From Anaerolineae bacterium (GTDB taxonomy: Bacteria > Chloroflexota > Anaerolineae > J102), in assembly GCA_026985975.1 (NCBI GenBank), contig JALSPL010000019.1, positions 1-5,660 of the forward strand: DNA of 5,660 bases. The letters run 5' to 3'. Made by a program: the position numbers and the translations under genes. Positions 4,953-5,660 of the stretch are shown here, one piece after another (the first letter of the stretch is position 1; the number at the start of each line of letters is the position of its first letter). Below the pieces are notes generated by a model that did not search any database, was not told the origin of the DNA, and saw only the letters and a program-made list of their open reading frames with translations.

Positions 4953-5019
4953 CCATCATTTTCGCTGTTTCCTCGACTGCCGTTGTGGATTCCGACCTTT
5001 TTTCAGGGGAGTCGCGTTT

Positions 5020-5529
5020 TCACGTTTCACTGTTGATTCCCCGCTTTTTCAACGCATTGCGCAGGTGTTGCGGAAAGGCGATCTCCGGCCAGGGCAGCCC
5101 CTCCAGGGGGAACCAGCGGGCCTCGGTGACGTCATCGCCCGCTTTCAGATCGCCGCCGATGACACGGCCGGCGAAGAGCAGAAAGACGCCCTTTTTGTTG
5201 GGATCGGCCATAGGAAAGGCTTCCAGCACATCGCCAATGACCGCCTCCAGGCCCGTTTCCTCGCGTATCTCCCGGGCCAGGGCCGCCCGCGGCTGCTCGT
5301 CATACTCCACGAAACCCGAGGGCATGGCCCAATAGCCCCGCCGGGGAATGACGCCCCGACGCACCAGCAGCATCCTGCCCTCTTGCACGATGAGCGCACC
5401 CACCGCCAGTTTGGGGTCCCGAAACACGATATAGCCGCAGCTCGGGCACCACGGGCGCTCGGTTCCGAAAAGCTGTTTGGTCGCCAGCGGCTGACCGCAG
5501 CGGGGGCAGAAATGATAGTCGTCGAACAT
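5020..5529 (-). CDS. Nudix hydrolase with N-terminal zinc ribbon
   Basis: 169 aa. Residues 8-31 form a zinc ribbon: CPRCG (Cys8, Cys11) and CPSCG (Cys28, Cys31), as in the Nudix_N_2 group. The catalytic Nudix box at 72-94 matches GX5EX7REUXEEXGU exactly (G72, E78, R86-E87, E90-E91, G93), so the Mg-binding glutamates are intact. It is preceded by RRGYWAMPSGFVEYDE. Nudix enzymes cleave nucleoside diphosphates linked to another group; the substrate cannot be read from sequence. The SQPWW motif of NudC-type NADH pyrophosphatases is absent; ADP-ribose- or nucleotide-sugar-type substrates are possible. The start ATG has no Shine-Dalgarno: the upstream strand is pyrimidine-rich (CTCCATCCCACCACC). 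Later ATGs would delete the zinc ribbon, so this start is kept. Confidence 0.93.
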   Translation of the reverse strand: MFDDYHFCPRCGQPLATKQLFGTERPWCPSCGYIVFRDPKLAVGALIVQEGRMLLVRRGVIPRRGYWAMPSGFVEYDEQPRAALAREIREETGLEAVIGDVLEAFPMADPNKKGVFLLFAGRVIGGDLKAGDDVTEARWFPLEGLPWPEIAFPQHLRNALKKRGINSET

Positions 5530-5552
5530 GGTGGTGGGATGGAGCGGGGGGC

Positions 5553-5660
5553 GAGGAAATGGGGAGATGAGGAAACGAGGAGACGAGGAAATGGGGGGGC
5601 GAGGAGATGGGAAATGAGGAGATGAGGAGATGTGGAGACGAGGAGACGAGGAAATGAGGG
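5553..5660 (+). repeat. Degenerate GAGGARAY octamer tract (polypurine strand), running off the window
   Basis: From 5553 the sequence divides into units of 8 nt: GAGGAAAT, GGGGAGAT, GAGGAAAC, GAGGAGAC, GAGGAAAT and so on, 13 units plus a partial one, with a single 7-nt unit (5609-5615). The plus strand is almost pure purine, broken by T or C at the eighth base of each unit. It covers the region where the Nudix promoter and leader should be. Units differ by substitutions, so it is an old or converted array. Mirror-like polypurine tracts can form triplex DNA (general knowledge). Confidence 0.85.

Larger units (their letters stand above)
4863..5014 (+). mobile_element. 152-bp MITE-like repeat, copy B (between the Nudix and pqqD-like genes)
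   Basis: Begins GGATCGCCTGAAAAAAGC and ends CCTTTTTTCAGGGGAGTCG, flanked by CGTTT (4858-4862 and 5015-5019). CCTGAAAAAAG (4869-4879) and its exact complement CTTTTTTCAGG near the right end give an 11-bp perfect terminal inverted repeat, extending imperfectly outward. Octamers ACGCAAAG, GCGCAAGG, ACGCAAGG run at 4889-4912. The central stem-loop is GGTTTC-GCCA / TGGC-t-GAAACC (4924-4952). The right target duplication directly abuts the Nudix stop codon. No coding capacity. Confidence 0.83.

Noticed and set aside
1970..5014. CRISPR array or tandem repeat system
   Set aside because: The three 150-bp repeats are dispersed, lie on both strands and are divergent; no regular short repeats with unique spacers and no cas genes.
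4856..5027. CACGTTT (4856-4862, 5021-5027) as a 7-bp target duplication for copy B
   Set aside because: It would place the right end 6 nt beyond the boundary shared with copies A and C. The 5-mer CGTTT at the alignment-defined boundary is consistent with the other copies.
5020..5529. Assignment of the Nudix gene as nudC (NADH pyrophosphatase / RNA decapping)
   Set aside because: The zinc ribbon is shared, but the SQPWW motif after the Nudix box is absent and the protein (169 aa) is much shorter than NudC.
4861..5625. 254-codon plus-strand open frame across repeat copy B, the Nudix gene and the octamer tract
   Set aside because: It spans a non-coding repeat, the antisense of a clear Nudix gene and a low-complexity tract; the predicted protein has no recognisable domain.

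Overview
The window carries six protein-coding genes, all on the minus strand. In transcription order (right to left) they are a zinc-ribbon Nudix hydrolase, a small PqqD-like protein, a secreted triple-LysM L,D-transpeptidase, ftsY (SRP receptor GTPase), prfB (peptide chain release factor 2, with its programmed +1 frameshift), and the first 102 codons of a secreted pectate-lyase-type beta-helix protein cut by the left edge. There is no tRNA, rRNA, CRISPR array or transposase. Moderate-to-high GC, GTG start use, SD-led genes, a PqqD-like orphan and a triple-LysM/YkuD protein fit a free-living bacterium. My best guess is Chloroflexota (Anaerolineae-like), but this is a weak inference from general resemblance.

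Layout: 1-308 is the beta-helix gene start. 309-800 is a gene-free stretch holding the structured leader and candidate promoter of that gene, a 109-bp MITE-like element with 9-bp target duplication (627-735), and the prfB terminator (741-775). prfB is 801-1923 and ftsY is 2118-3083. They are separated by a 150-bp repeat (1970-2119). 3084-3261 holds an ftsY promoter candidate and the terminator of the L,D-transpeptidase gene (3262-4239). 4344-4496 is a second copy of the 150-bp repeat, 4510-4800 the pqqD-like gene, 4863-5014 a third copy, 5020-5529 the Nudix gene, and 5553-5660 a degenerate octamer purine tract that runs off the window.

The genes are ordinary housekeeping or cell-envelope functions: translation termination, membrane protein targeting, peptidoglycan cross-linking, nucleotide-pool hydrolysis. 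I see no evidence that they form one pathway. The most interesting content lies between the genes. Three copies of a ~150-bp non-coding element, each bounded by a 5-bp direct repeat (AAGTT, CGTTT, ACAAT), sit 0-8 nt from gene stop codons. One of them supplies the last two bases of the ftsY stop codon and appears to have split a formerly tight ftsY-prfB pair. Each copy has a conserved central stem-loop, an internal octamer repeat and a terminator-like hairpin at one end. It looks like a MITE that also acts as a mobile 3'-end/terminator module.
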